DNA of 40,274 nt from an uncultured Actinomycetes bacterium (GCA_937907435.1 CALCIA010000343.1:1-40274), one strand, 5' to 3'; numbered from the stretch's first letter, positions 26,661 to 35,196 are shown. The notes: generated from the letters alone by a model not told the origin. Numbers and translations are program-made.

Positions 26661-26953
26661 ACCCTGTCGCGCTCTTCGTCGATCAGCCGATCGACCTGCG
26701 CGCGAAGGCCCCGCGTCGACTCGATGATCCGCCGGCGCCGGGCGGCACCCACCGCGCGCGCGGGCACCGCGGCAGCGACACCGCTCGCCGTCACCGCCGC
26801 GCGCAGGCGGGCGCTGCGATCGCCGCGATCCGCATCCACGGCCGCATCGAGGATCCCTCCCGCCAGCGCGTTGACGCTCCGGTGCTCCCGCCGCGCCCGC
26901 GCGGCGAGGCGACGATGGAGATCCTCCGGGACGCGTAGCAGCAGTTGCTTCAC
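26657..26953 (-). CDS. vapB: VapB-type ribbon-helix-helix antitoxin
   Basis: 98 aa. The N-terminus KQLLLRVPEDLHRRLAARARREHRSVNALAGGIL is a ribbon-helix-helix DNA-binding fold of the Arc/FitA type; the rest, Arg- and Ala-rich, would wrap the VapC active site. Longer than the usual 70-85 aa because of an Ala-rich spacer at about 50-70. GTG 26953 lies 8 bases from a perfect inverted repeat (26962-26986), the probable autoregulatory operator. The stop overlaps vapC. Confidence 0.82.
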   Translation of the reverse strand: MKQLLLRVPEDLHRRLAARARREHRSVNALAGGILDAAVDADRGDRSARLRAAVTASGVAAAVPARAVGAARRRRIIESTRGLRAQVDRLIDEERDRV

Positions 26954-26961
26954 GTGCCGAT

Positions 26962-26986
26962 GATATCAGTGCCCGCTACTGATATC
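26962..26986 (-). promoter_or_regulatory. Perfect inverted repeat, probable VapBC operator
   Basis: GATATCAGT (26962-26970), 7-base spacer, ACTGATATC (26978-26986), 8 bases upstream of the vapB GTG. The AT-rich half-sites could also contain the -10. Position and symmetry fit binding by two ribbon-helix-helix dimers. Confidence 0.65.
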
Positions 26987-27027
26987 TCCTGGGTCGCAGG
27001 TGGCGCCGGACTACTCCGGACGGGTGC

Positions 27028-27267
27028 TCAGCGGTGTCCGTGGTGAGCGCCTGCAAGGCGCCGAGTGCCGTCGTGATCGTGGCGGCGAGCCCTCGGGAAC
27101 TCGGGCAAGCGATCAGCGAAATAGCCCAAAGCGGCACCTGCGGACACCGCAACCAAGCCGAGGGCGGCGACCGCAATACCCGCGCCGGCGTCAATGCTGT
27201 TGAGCAAGATGACGAGCGCGGTCACAGCCGCGAGAGGAAAGCCTAGGAGAGCGAGTCGAAGCGCCAT
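27028..27267 (-). CDS. Small two-helix membrane protein, 79 aa
   Basis: Begins MALRLALLGFPLAAVTALVILL and continues with a second hydrophobic stretch (AGIAVAALGLVAVSAGAALGYFA), then a charged Arg/His tail (RARRHDHDGTRRLAGAHHGHR). Two transmembrane helices are likely, with the tail on one face. No family recognised and no Shine-Dalgarno seen. It lies just beyond the terminator of surface operon D and upstream of vapB on the same strand. The hydrophobic pattern supports a real gene; the exact end of the protein is less certain. Confidence 0.45.
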   Translation of the reverse strand: MALRLALLGFPLAAVTALVILLNSIDAGAGIAVAALGLVAVSAGAALGYFADRLPEFPRARRHDHDGTRRLAGAHHGHR

Positions 27268-27279
27268 GGGCCCAGTGTA

Positions 27280-27312
27280 GGGCGAGGCGACGGTCGGTCC
27301 GTCGCCTCGCCC
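27280..27312 (-). terminator. Perfect 14-bp hairpin after surface operon D
   Basis: GGGCGAGGCGACGG (27280-27293), loop TCGGT, and its exact complement (27299-27312), 23 bases past the stop of the gene at 27336. Very stable; no U tract. It is the equivalent of the hairpin after operon B at 13558, though the sequences differ. Confidence 0.7.
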
Positions 27313-27335
27313 TCGGGGCCGAAGGGTCGGCCGGC

Positions 27336-30113
27336 CTACTTCTTCTTGTGGCCCGCCGACTTCTTGTGGGCCTTGCCGCCGCAACCGCTCACCTTGACCA
27401 GCGGCTGGGTTTCAAAGCCCTTGCCGTTCTGGCCACCCAGCACGGCTTCGGCCCGCGGCTTCGCCTTGCAGAGGTTCGTGTTGTTGGCGAGCAGGCTCTT
27501 CTTGCCCCGCTGCATTTCGAGCACGAACCGGCTGACCGGGGCGTCCGGCACTTCGAGGAACCGGGTCCGGATCCGCGGCGACCCGTGGCGCTTGACCGAG
27601 TCGATGTAGCCGACCAGGACCACGTGGATCTGGCCGTTGAGATCGGCGACCAGGTCGGGGAGCTTCCGTTCCCCGCCGTTGGAGCGCAGGTACACAGGCC
27701 CTTCCAACGGCTGGTCGAGCAACGGGGTCCAGGCTTTGACATGCCCGTAGATCGAGCCCGCCGGGCATTCGCCGGCGGCGAACTGGACCCGCGTGCACAC
27801 CGTCTTGATGTGGCTCTGTTCGAGGAGCTCGGTGGCGGGCAGGATCACCGATGCCTTGCCGATGTTGGCGTCGCCGCTCGCCGGCGTCACCGTCGCCCGC
27901 AGCGCCGGGTTGGCGCCGCGACGAGGCGGAGCACCCGAGAGACGCAGGGCGAGCTTCGGCTTGAAGCCGAGCCCTTGACAGCCGACCGCCTTGAAGCGCT
28001 GGCTGGGATGGGCGGTGGCGCCGGCCACCGAGCTGACCGTGGACTCGACCCGCTGTTCTTCACACGAGGTCGGGTTGAGGGTGAACGACGGGCGGTCTAG
28101 CTCGACCTGCACCTCGCGCAGGTCGAGCGGGATTCCGTGCAGGATCGTCGGCAGCGGATCGCTTACCGCGGTCACCTGGGTGGTTTCCGGCGAGATTCGC
28201 AGGGCGGTGCGGACGACCACGTTGCCGAGGTCGAACGGCCCGGCCAGGGCCGGCGTGACGATCGCCAACGAGAGCGGCGCGCCCTTGTAGGGGCCGGCCA
28301 GATAGGCGCGGCCGGTGTCAACCGTGAGCGGGCTCGAACCGGCCCCGGCACCGACCGTCACTCGCCCGACCAGCGATGCCGCCGGGCAGCTCGGGTTGGC
28401 CTGCTGGGCGACACCAGTGCCTTCACCGCCCGGGATCGCCGCCAGCGCCGCGTCCGAGCAGTAAGGAATGCCCCGCAGGCCGGCGAGCAGCCCCTTCGGC
28501 AACGAGACTTCAAGCGAACCGAGCCGCTGAGTACCGTCGGCGCGGCTGAGGCGGAGCGTGAACGGGCTGTATTCGCCCGCCTGAGGAATCGCCGTGCCGG
28601 CTTCCAGCCGCGGGTTGAAACTGCCGTTGGGGCAGGGGGCCCCGTTCGGCCCCGTGCTCACCGTGAAGCTGGACCGTTCGTTGACCGGCGCGCCGCCCGA
28701 CCACGGCACCAGCTGGACAGCCGTGCTGTAAGTGCCGCAGGTCGGCGGCATCATCAGCGAGGCACGCGGACCATCGAACAGGTTCACCTGCAGGTGTTCG
28801 AACGGAAGCTGCGGCTGGTCGTCGAAGGTCGCGACCAGGCGCCCGGTGCTCGGGTCCGGTTCGACCTTGCCCGCCAGCTTGAGGACGGTCCCGGTCTGCG
28901 GATCGTCGATCGCGAAGTACAGCGCGAGCAGCGAGCCGAACTTGTTCTGTCCTTGCTGGGCGACGTAGACATCGCCCTTCAAGGCGTGTTCGAGCAGCGG
29001 CGTTTCGATCGTGACGTTGCCGATCTTCGAGCTTTCCGGGCAGGTCGCCGGGGCGTTGCCTTCGAGTTCGATCTGCGCCGGCGTGCAGGAGCCGAGCCCC
29101 GCCGCCGAGGCCGGGCTGACCGTCATCCCTTCCGGCAGGGTGACCACGGCGCGCCGCAGGGTCGAGGCGCTGAGCCCTTCGGGGAACTGGTTCTGGGGCA
29201 CGGTGATGTCGATCCCGAGCCCGGTCGGCGCTTCCGCTTCGTGGCTCGTCGGTCGCGCTTCGAAACTTGCTTCGAACGGCACCTGATCACAGCCTTCGAT
29301 CACGATCGGGTTGCCTTCTTCGTCGCTTTCGAAGCTGCCGACGTAGAAATTACCCGGGTCCTGCCAGGAGTCGACGCGCGCGTCGGTGCGCAGCGGCGTT
29401 CCCGGGCAGTAGGTCGGGTTGCTCATCAGCGGGCGCTTCGGTGCCGTACTCGGCAGAGGGCCAGCTGGTTCGAAGGCGCCTTCCGGCCAACGTTCACTGT
29501 CGTGGATTGACGCCGCCGGCACGCCCCACAGCTTCAGTTTGGTGCTGCCGATCGCCAGCGCCTGCGAGATCTTCGCGGCGTTCGCCTGGATCCGGTAGTC
29601 GCCGTTGTTGGTGAGGGTCGCATTCACGTAGACAAGGGCGCCGACGACATTGAACCCGAACCTGCCACTGACGCCAGGGTAAGGATTGAGGTTGTAGACG
29701 GGGAACGGGACGGTGATCGGCGGGAACCCCGCAGCGAGGGTGACCGTCACCCAGGCGACGCCGACCTGAGACTCAGGCGGACATTTGGCGATCGTGCCGG
29801 ACCCGATCAAGCCGACATCGCTGCACTTCGGCGTCGCGGTCGGGTTGCCGATCAGCCCCGGCGGCAGCGTCACCTCGACGTCGCGCGGGTTGCCGGCCAC
29901 GGCCGGGGCCGCGGTTTCCGGGTCGACGTCGGCCTTGAGCTGGATGTCGGTGGTCACGTCCGGGTGGGCGCCGGCCTGAAGAAGCGGGCCTCCGAGCGGA
30001 TTGGCGAGCGAGCCGCCGAACGATTCGAGCCCGAATTCGGCCTGCGCCGCCACCGGCCCGACCGCGAAGGCGAGCAGGAAGACCGCGACCGTTGCAATGA
30101 GTTTGCGCTTCAT
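27336..30113 (-). CDS. Large repetitive secreted protein D1 with basic tail
   Basis: 925 aa, paralogue of B1 (13618). Signal peptide MKRKLIATVAVFLLAFAVGPVAAQA. Units follow the same pattern: LPPGLIGNPTATPKC..CPPESQVGVAWV; LPEGMTVSPASAAGLGSC..CPESSKIGNVTIETPLLEHALKGDVYVA; LPKGLLAGLRGIPYC..CPAASLVGRVTVGAG; and CPAGSIYGHVKAWTPLLDQPLEGPVYLRS. DAPVSRFVLEMQ and the Cys-then-Lys/His tail (CGGKAHKKSAGHKKK) are shared with B1. The ATG overlaps the TGA of D2 by one base (TGATG), with GGAGG 11-12 bases upstream. Glutamate is mainly GAA. Likely an extracellular or wall-bound protein with disulfides, working with D2. Confidence 0.82.
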   Translation of the reverse strand: MKRKLIATVAVFLLAFAVGPVAAQAEFGLESFGGSLANPLGGPLLQAGAHPDVTTDIQLKADVDPETAAPAVAGNPRDVEVTLPPGLIGNPTATPKCSDVGLIGSGTIAKCPPESQVGVAWVTVTLAAGFPPITVPFPVYNLNPYPGVSGRFGFNVVGALVYVNATLTNNGDYRIQANAAKISQALAIGSTKLKLWGVPAASIHDSERWPEGAFEPAGPLPSTAPKRPLMSNPTYCPGTPLRTDARVDSWQDPGNFYVGSFESDEEGNPIVIEGCDQVPFEASFEARPTSHEAEAPTGLGIDITVPQNQFPEGLSASTLRRAVVTLPEGMTVSPASAAGLGSCTPAQIELEGNAPATCPESSKIGNVTIETPLLEHALKGDVYVAQQGQNKFGSLLALYFAIDDPQTGTVLKLAGKVEPDPSTGRLVATFDDQPQLPFEHLQVNLFDGPRASLMMPPTCGTYSTAVQLVPWSGGAPVNERSSFTVSTGPNGAPCPNGSFNPRLEAGTAIPQAGEYSPFTLRLSRADGTQRLGSLEVSLPKGLLAGLRGIPYCSDAALAAIPGGEGTGVAQQANPSCPAASLVGRVTVGAGAGSSPLTVDTGRAYLAGPYKGAPLSLAIVTPALAGPFDLGNVVVRTALRISPETTQVTAVSDPLPTILHGIPLDLREVQVELDRPSFTLNPTSCEEQRVESTVSSVAGATAHPSQRFKAVGCQGLGFKPKLALRLSGAPPRRGANPALRATVTPASGDANIGKASVILPATELLEQSHIKTVCTRVQFAAGECPAGSIYGHVKAWTPLLDQPLEGPVYLRSNGGERKLPDLVADLNGQIHVVLVGYIDSVKRHGSPRIRTRFLEVPDAPVSRFVLEMQRGKKSLLANNTNLCKAKPRAEAVLGGQNGKGFETQPLVKVSGCGGKAHKKSAGHKKK

Positions 30114-32212
30114 CAACCCTGCCCTCCACAGTTCCGTGCCTTTGCCTTCAGTTGACGCGCCTGCCGGTGCTGCTTGACGGCGCGGCGGTGCAGCCGGCGC
30201 GCCTGGCCCTTGCCAGCCCGGCGGGCGCGCCTGGCGCGCTGGTCGAGCCGGTTGGCCTGGCGCGCAGCCTTGTTGGCTCGCCTGGTTACCCCTACGCAGC
30301 GGGTCGAGAGGTTGCCTTCGCCGCCGGCTTCGGCGCTGCCGGGAGCACGCCCCACCAGCGGAGCCGAGGTCCCGGACCGGCAACCATCGCCCTCACAGGG
30401 TGGCGGCGAGCCGGGCGGCCACTGTTCCGCCAGCCCGCCGTCGATCCGATCGACGTAGAGGTCGGGCGTAGTATCGACATCCTGCTTGACAAGGGACTGC
30501 GCCGTACGGAAGAAAACGCTGCTCCCGTCCAGCGTGGCGTCGGCGAAATTGCTTTCGCCGCTGCCGGTGCCGGTCGAGATCAGCGAATAGACGCCGTTTC
30601 GCCAGGCGTAGACGTCGAGGCTGCCGTTGACGTCGCGCGGCAGCAGCCGGTTCGGCGTGTCGAGGAAGACGGTGCCGTTGTCGAGCACCGCACGTGGGTA
30701 GTGGTCGCCGTACGCGAGTTGATGGACCTCCTGCCCACCGAGGTCGGAGTGACCGAGGGTTGGATCCGCACATGAGACACAGGTCAGCTTGTTGGAGGCA
30801 TATTCGTAAGCGAAAACCTGCATGCACGATTCGGGAGGGTTGAGCGACCGACCCGGGCAAGCAGGATTCGGCGGGTTGGGGCCTGCCATCGGGCTGGCCG
30901 AGCCGAACGCGAAGTGAGTGCCGTCGGGGCTGGCAAGCGCCTCGTAAGGGCCGTTGAATTCATTCTGGCTTGCCCCCGTCTGCCCGATCCACTTGATCTG
31001 ACCGCCGTGGAGCGCGTAGAGGTTGACTGCATTGATGGGCGGTTTGGTTGCGCCTTCGGCCAACAGCCCGGTCGCCGTGAAGTAGACGTAGGAGCCTTCT
31101 TCGCTGACCGCCAGGACCCTGACGAGCCCTGCGGCGCCAGGCAGCAGTCCGATCAGTTCACCGCTTTCGACGTCGTAGCGGTAGATCCCTCGGCCCGACC
31201 CTTCGGTGAGCGATGAACCGCTCGTGAAGATGACCTCGGACCCGTCGGGACTGGCGGCGATGAATTCGGCCGGGTAGACGGTTCCCGCATCTTCGCTGCG
31301 CTGTGAGGCGGAGATCGGCACCGTCCGCGAGTCGTCTTCGCGCATGTAGAGCGCCCCAGGACCGTATTCGCCGACCATGAAGAAGGCGCGGGAGCCGTCT
31401 TCGGACATGGCGTGCGAGTAGCCGACGCTGCTCGACGGGAGGTGGGCAGAAGCTGCGATTTCGCCGTTGGGGAGGACGTCGATCAACCGCGCCCTGCCGT
31501 CGGTGAAGTCATAAAGATGCGGCGGACCTTCGGTGACTTCGCCGCTGAGATCGCTCCTCGACTTCAGCAGCAGATGGCTCCAATCGCGGGAGCCGTCGAC
31601 GTAAAATTCGCCGCCGGCGCCGGCGGCTTCACTGAACAGGGTTTCGCCCTCGCGCGCGGCGACAAGTTCGCGCTGGCCGGTGACGTTGTCCCGGATGTAG
31701 ATGTTGGAGCCATTTTCAATCGCGCCGGGCAGAAGGGCAACTTTGCTGGCCTGTAGCGTTTTCGTGAAGTCGGGCGAGCTGACCGCGCTGGGATGGGCGT
31801 TGAGGACGCCGGTGCTGTTGAACTGGGGAGCGTCCAGCCCCTGGGTGGCCCAGTTGATAGCGCCGCGACGCGCGACATAGGAGGAGTACCAGGGGGCGGC
31901 GGCATTGGAGGCGAACGAGCCGTAAGAGAAGAAGCCGGCCGCGTCGCCGTCGGGCGAGACGCGGACGCTGATCGTCCCGTTCACGTAGCCGCCTTCCTTG
32001 AGCGCGGGCGAGACCAGCTCGTAGGCACGGCATTCCGGCAGCAGCGCGGACGGCCCACGCCGGAATTCTTCGTTCGGGCATTCAGCGGCGGCCGCGGTAG
32101 CCGGGCCGACGATCGCCGCGAGGGCGACCAGGCACAGGCAGGCGAGGCCGAAGGCTGCGCTCCCGATGGTCATAGGCGATCGCGGGGGCGATGCCGTCGC
32201 TTGACGTCTCAC
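30113..32212 (-). CDS. Secreted beta-propeller-like protein D2 with Arg-rich tail
   Basis: 699 aa from GTG 32212, paralogue of B2. Signal peptide (PMTIGSAAFGLACLCLVALAAIVGPATAAAA), then CPNEEFR.GPSALLPECRAYELVSP. Propeller-like repeats: SEDGSRAFFMVGEY, SPDGSEVIFTSGSSL, SEEGSYVYFTATGLL, SPDGTHFAFGSASP, TLDGSSVFFRTAQSL, DVYAWRNG and DLYVDRIDGG. The C-terminal 60 residues are highly basic (RRANKAARQANRLDQRARRARRAGKGQARRLHRR), a different sequence but the same charge as the B2 tail. GTG 32212 has AAGGAGG 8 bases upstream; an in-frame ATG at 32287 with AGGAG also fits but would add an unusually long pre-signal region. First gene of surface operon D. Confidence 0.8.
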   Translation of the reverse strand: MRRQATASPPRSPMTIGSAAFGLACLCLVALAAIVGPATAAAAECPNEEFRRGPSALLPECRAYELVSPALKEGGYVNGTISVRVSPDGDAAGFFSYGSFASNAAAPWYSSYVARRGAINWATQGLDAPQFNSTGVLNAHPSAVSSPDFTKTLQASKVALLPGAIENGSNIYIRDNVTGQRELVAAREGETLFSEAAGAGGEFYVDGSRDWSHLLLKSRSDLSGEVTEGPPHLYDFTDGRARLIDVLPNGEIAASAHLPSSSVGYSHAMSEDGSRAFFMVGEYGPGALYMREDDSRTVPISASQRSEDAGTVYPAEFIAASPDGSEVIFTSGSSLTEGSGRGIYRYDVESGELIGLLPGAAGLVRVLAVSEEGSYVYFTATGLLAEGATKPPINAVNLYALHGGQIKWIGQTGASQNEFNGPYEALASPDGTHFAFGSASPMAGPNPPNPACPGRSLNPPESCMQVFAYEYASNKLTCVSCADPTLGHSDLGGQEVHQLAYGDHYPRAVLDNGTVFLDTPNRLLPRDVNGSLDVYAWRNGVYSLISTGTGSGESNFADATLDGSSVFFRTAQSLVKQDVDTTPDLYVDRIDGGLAEQWPPGSPPPCEGDGCRSGTSAPLVGRAPGSAEAGGEGNLSTRCVGVTRRANKAARQANRLDQRARRARRAGKGQARRLHRRAVKQHRQARQLKAKARNCGGQG

Positions 32213-32351
32213 TCGGTACCCCTCCTTGTCCCGTGGCGTCGCCCCTTCCCTCCCGCTCGTGCGGGTCCCTGGCCGAGGCTCAGCCATCTGTCTCTCTCCT
32301 GTCGACAAGCCGGACTTCCCGAGATCGGTTGCCCTGCTTTCGACGCTGTGA

Positions 32352-32380
32352 ATGGAAACGTAGAAATACCACTGTGTCAA
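32352..32380 (-). promoter_or_regulatory. Shared promoter/operator box, copy P4 (surface operon D)
   Basis: Minus strand: -35 TTGACA (32380-32375), 17-base spacer with GGTATTTCTACGT, -10 TTCCAT (32357-32352). Same spacing and spacer pattern as P2 and P3. The predicted start near 32345 leaves a leader of about 130 bases to GTG 32212, as in operon B. Confidence 0.65.
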
Positions 32381-32524
32381 GAGTAGATTCGGTATCGAGG
32401 TGACGATGTCATGGATTTGTGCAATTCAAATGGCTCTATAAAGCGGTTTAATCTTCCATGTGGGACCAGGAACATTGCATGAAATAACAGTCATAGACGT
32501 ACCAACTCTTGAGGTTCAAAGCCA
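32381..32524. promoter_or_regulatory. Divergent region between surface operon D and TetR-2
   Basis: AT-richer than its surroundings. Contains ATTTG-7 nt-CAAAT, AAAGCGGTTTAAT (the reverse complement of the ATTTACCGCTTT element seen before the other TetR genes) and GACGTACC (32496-32503), 21 bases before the TetR-2 ATG. Probable shared control region for operon D and TetR-2. Confidence 0.5.
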
Positions 32525-33802
32525 ATGAGGACTCCCTGGGGAGAGTCGAACGAGCTGCGCGACCGGCGTCTTCGCCCTGGCTCCGGACTGTCCCGAGCGG
32601 CCACCGAGCGGAACCAGCGGGAACGGCTTTTCGGGGCGCTCACGGCGGTCGTGGCCGAGCGGGGGTACGAGGCGACGACGGTTGCCGACGTGGTCGAGCT
32701 GTCGGGTGTGTCGCGGAGCTCGTTCTACCGGCACTTCGACGATAAGCAGCAGTGCTTCGTCGCCGCCGTCGATGCGTTGATCGGGCCGGCGCTGGAGCGG
32801 CTGGCGGCGGACGACGGCGTGGTCGCCGACGAGGCACGGGCGCGAGAAGGGTTCTTCGGGTTGCTCGAGCTGGTCGCGGCCCAGCCGGCCGCGGCGAAGA
32901 TGTGCCTGGTCGAGATCCACGCCGCGGGGCCGGAGGCGGCGGCGCTGCACGACGCGATCCTCGACGGCCTGGCCGACCTGGCGGGGCAGATGTTCGAGCA
33001 GATACCCGGTCGTGAAGGGATGCCGGAGGAGCTGGTGCGCGGGATCGTCGGCGGAGTGCAAAAGGCCGTCTACAAGCGGCTGCTGCGCGACGAAGCGGAG
33101 GCGCTGCCGGAGGCGGCAGCGGGGCTGTGGGACTGGGTCCTCTGCGTGCCACCGCCGCCGGGGCCGCTGCGCCCGGCGCGGCGCAGATGGCTACGGCCGC
33201 GGCCGTTCGAGGAGCGCCAGGCGTCCTCCGCCCCACCCGACCGGCTGCTACGGGCGCTGGCGGCGGTGGTCGTCGAGCGCGGCTACCAGGAGACGACGGT
33301 GGCGGACGTGGTCGAGCGCGCGCACACCTCGCAGCGCACCTTCTACAAGAGCTTCCGCGACAAGGAGGCGGCGATGGTCGCCGCGCTCGACGCCTCCTCG
33401 GCGCAGATGATGGCCGCCGCGCTGCCCGCCTTCCGCCGCGCCGGCGACTGGCCGGAGTCGGTCCACCACACGCAGGAGGCGATGTTCCGCTTCGCCGCCC
33501 TGGAGCCGGAGTACGGACGGCTCGGCGCGGTCGAGATCTACGCCGCGGGGCCGCCGGCGCTGGAGCAGCGGGAGATGGTGACCGAAGGGATGGAGGGGCT
33601 CCTGGCCGCGGGATTCGAGCTGGCCCCGGAGACGCCGGCGATGGCCCCCGAGGCGATCGGCGGCGCCCTCTACGCGATGCTCTACGACTTCATAAAGGCC
33701 CACGGCCCCGAGCGCCTGCCGGAACTGCTGCCCGCCGCCGCCTACATCACCCTCTCCCCCTTCCTCGGCGCCGAGGAGGCCTACGCGGTCGCGGCAAGGT
33801 GA
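32525..33802 (+). CDS. Double TetR-family regulator TetR-2
   Basis: 425 aa, two fused TetR units like TetR-1. HTH 1: NQRERLFGALTAVVAERGYEATTVADVVELSGVSRSSFYRHFDDK; HTH 2: PPDRLLRALAAVVVERGYQETTVADVVERAHTSQRTFYKSFRDK. The second ligand-binding half contains YAAGPPALEQREMVTEGMEGL and ends FLGAEEAYAVAAR. Starts at ATG 32525 without a Shine-Dalgarno sequence, so it may be leaderless. Divergent from surface operon D with 144 bases between its ATG and the operon's -35. The last codons contain one copy of a 22-bp direct repeat whose other copy lies beyond the ATPase cassette. Presumed regulator of promoter P4 and of itself. Confidence 0.9.
   Translation: MRTPWGESNELRDRRLRPGSGLSRAATERNQRERLFGALTAVVAERGYEATTVADVVELSGVSRSSFYRHFDDKQQCFVAAVDALIGPALERLAADDGVVADEARAREGFFGLLELVAAQPAAAKMCLVEIHAAGPEAAALHDAILDGLADLAGQMFEQIPGREGMPEELVRGIVGGVQKAVYKRLLRDEAEALPEAAAGLWDWVLCVPPPPGPLRPARRRWLRPRPFEERQASSAPPDRLLRALAAVVVERGYQETTVADVVERAHTSQRTFYKSFRDKEAAMVAALDASSAQMMAAALPAFRRAGDWPESVHHTQEAMFRFAALEPEYGRLGAVEIYAAGPPALEQREMVTEGMEGLLAAGFELAPETPAMAPEAIGGALYAMLYDFIKAHGPERLPELLPAAAYITLSPFLGAEEAYAVAAR
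33773..33794 (+). repeat. 22-bp direct repeat, left copy (in the TetR-2 3' end)
   Basis: Begins GAGGAGGCCTACGC and encodes EEAYAVA at the end of TetR-2. An exact copy lies at 35197-35218. The two flank 1402 bp holding the DUF4143-type ATPase gene. Confidence 0.8.
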
Positions 33803-33855
33803 CGCCGGCGGAGCGCCTCGAGTCTCAGCAGCAGGAGCCCCGGCGGCGGTCCCGC

Positions 33856-35103
33856 TCAGGCCGCCGTCCAGAGACAGGACAGCGGCCACGCTTCGAGGCG
33901 GTCGCCGAAACGGAGTGGCTCGCCGCCGGCGTAGAGCACGACGCCGCGGACGAAGCGGTCGTCGAGGCTGTCCCGCAGCCTGATCAGGTGCTTGAAGTCA
34001 TCGGCGCGGACGGTCGCGGCTGCCTTGACCTCGAGGCCGGTGACTTCGCCGCCCGTGCCTTCGAGCACGAAGTCGACCTCGACGCCGCGCGCGGTTCGCA
34101 TGTGCATCAGTGCGGTTCGCGGGCTCGCGGCGGCGAGCTGCTTCGCGAGCTCCATTCCGACGAAGCACTCCAGCACTGTGCCGAGCAGCGCGTCGTCCCT
34201 CTCCAGCCGCGTGCGGTCGGCCCGCAGGAGGTGCATCAGCAGGGCGGAATCGGCGATCAGCAGCTTCGGCGCCTTGGTGATCTGCTTGATCCGATTCGAG
34301 TGCCAGGCGGGCAGCCGACGGACCAGGAAGACGTGCTCGAGCAGAGTGAGGTACCGGTCCAGCGAGCTTCGCGGGATTCCCACCGAGCTGCCTACGTCGG
34401 CCTTGTTGAGCGGCGCTCGCACCCGCGCGGCGAGCGAGGCGAGCAGGGCGGGGATCTCCGCCAGGCGCTCGATGTTTGCGAGGTCGCGCAGGTCGCGCTG
34501 CACGATCGCCGACAGGTAGGCGTCCAGCCACTCTGCACGCCGATCGTCCGGGCGCGACACCGCCTCCGGGAAGCCGCCGCGAGCGAGCCGCTCGATCATC
34601 TCCCCGCGCGGCGTCGCGGGCGCCGCCGGCCCCCGGGTGCCCGACTCGACCAAGGCCGGGACGATCCCCGGGTCGACTCCCGCGATCTCCGCCTGCGAGA
34701 AGGGCCAAAGGGTATGGACCTCGATGCGGCCGGCAAGCGACTCTGAGACGGTCGGCAGCAGCATCACCTGAGCGGACCCGGTGAGGATGAACCGGCCGGG
34801 CCGGCGGTCGCGGTCGATCGCCGCCTTGATCGGCAGTAGCAGCTCGGGCGCCCGCTGGATCTCGTCGATCGCAACCGTTCCCGTCGGGCCCTCGACGAAG
34901 CCGATCGGATCCTGCCGCGCGGCCTCCAGGTTGCCGAGATCGTCGAGGGTCAGGTAGCGGGCGTCGGCGTCAGCGGCGATCAGCTCCTTGACCAGAGTGC
35001 TCTTGCCCGCCTGCCGCGGCCCGACGACCATTACCGCAGGCGTATCTGCGAGCGCGGCCACCAGGCGGGGAGACAAGGCACGCTTGACCGGTTGCAGAGT
35101 CAT
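33856..35103 (-). CDS. AAA-family ATPase with DUF4143-like C-terminus
   Basis: 415 aa. Walker A GPRQAGKS (28-35) and Walker B VAIDEIQ (77-83) define the ATPase domain; sensor-like FILTGSAQ follows. The C-terminal half fits DUF4143 and ends with a PD-(D/E)XK-like strand set (EVDFVLEG...GLEVKAAATV), so a nuclease or DNA-related activity is possible. Such stand-alone ATPases are common in accessory DNA and some act like addiction modules. ATG 35103 is chosen because TATAAT lies 9 bases upstream; a longer frame to 35145 would run through that promoter. Orientation is opposite to TetR-2. The flanking 22-bp repeats indicate that it arrived by insertion. Confidence 0.88.
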   Translation of the reverse strand: MTLQPVKRALSPRLVAALADTPAVMVVGPRQAGKSTLVKELIAADADARYLTLDDLGNLEAARQDPIGFVEGPTGTVAIDEIQRAPELLLPIKAAIDRDRRPGRFILTGSAQVMLLPTVSESLAGRIEVHTLWPFSQAEIAGVDPGIVPALVESGTRGPAAPATPRGEMIERLARGGFPEAVSRPDDRRAEWLDAYLSAIVQRDLRDLANIERLAEIPALLASLAARVRAPLNKADVGSSVGIPRSSLDRYLTLLEHVFLVRRLPAWHSNRIKQITKAPKLLIADSALLMHLLRADRTRLERDDALLGTVLECFVGMELAKQLAAASPRTALMHMRTARGVEVDFVLEGTGGEVTGLEVKAAATVRADDFKHLIRLRDSLDDRFVRGVVLYAGGEPLRFGDRLEAWPLSCLWTAA

Positions 35104-35112
35104 CTCGTGGGC

Positions 35113-35149
35113 ATTATATGACCATGAGGTGGGCGATCCATGCATCGCC
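35113..35149 (-). promoter_or_regulatory. Promoter and inverted repeat of the ATPase gene
   Basis: TATAAT on the minus strand (35118-35113), 9 bases before the ATG, so the message may be near-leaderless. Upstream, GGCGAT (35132-35137) and ATCGCC (35144-35149) form a perfect 6-bp inverted repeat that could be an operator. No clear -35. Confidence 0.55.
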
Positions 35150-35196
35150 TGAAATCGAGTCCTTCTGACACCGCCCTCCCGAGATGCGTCTTCGAG

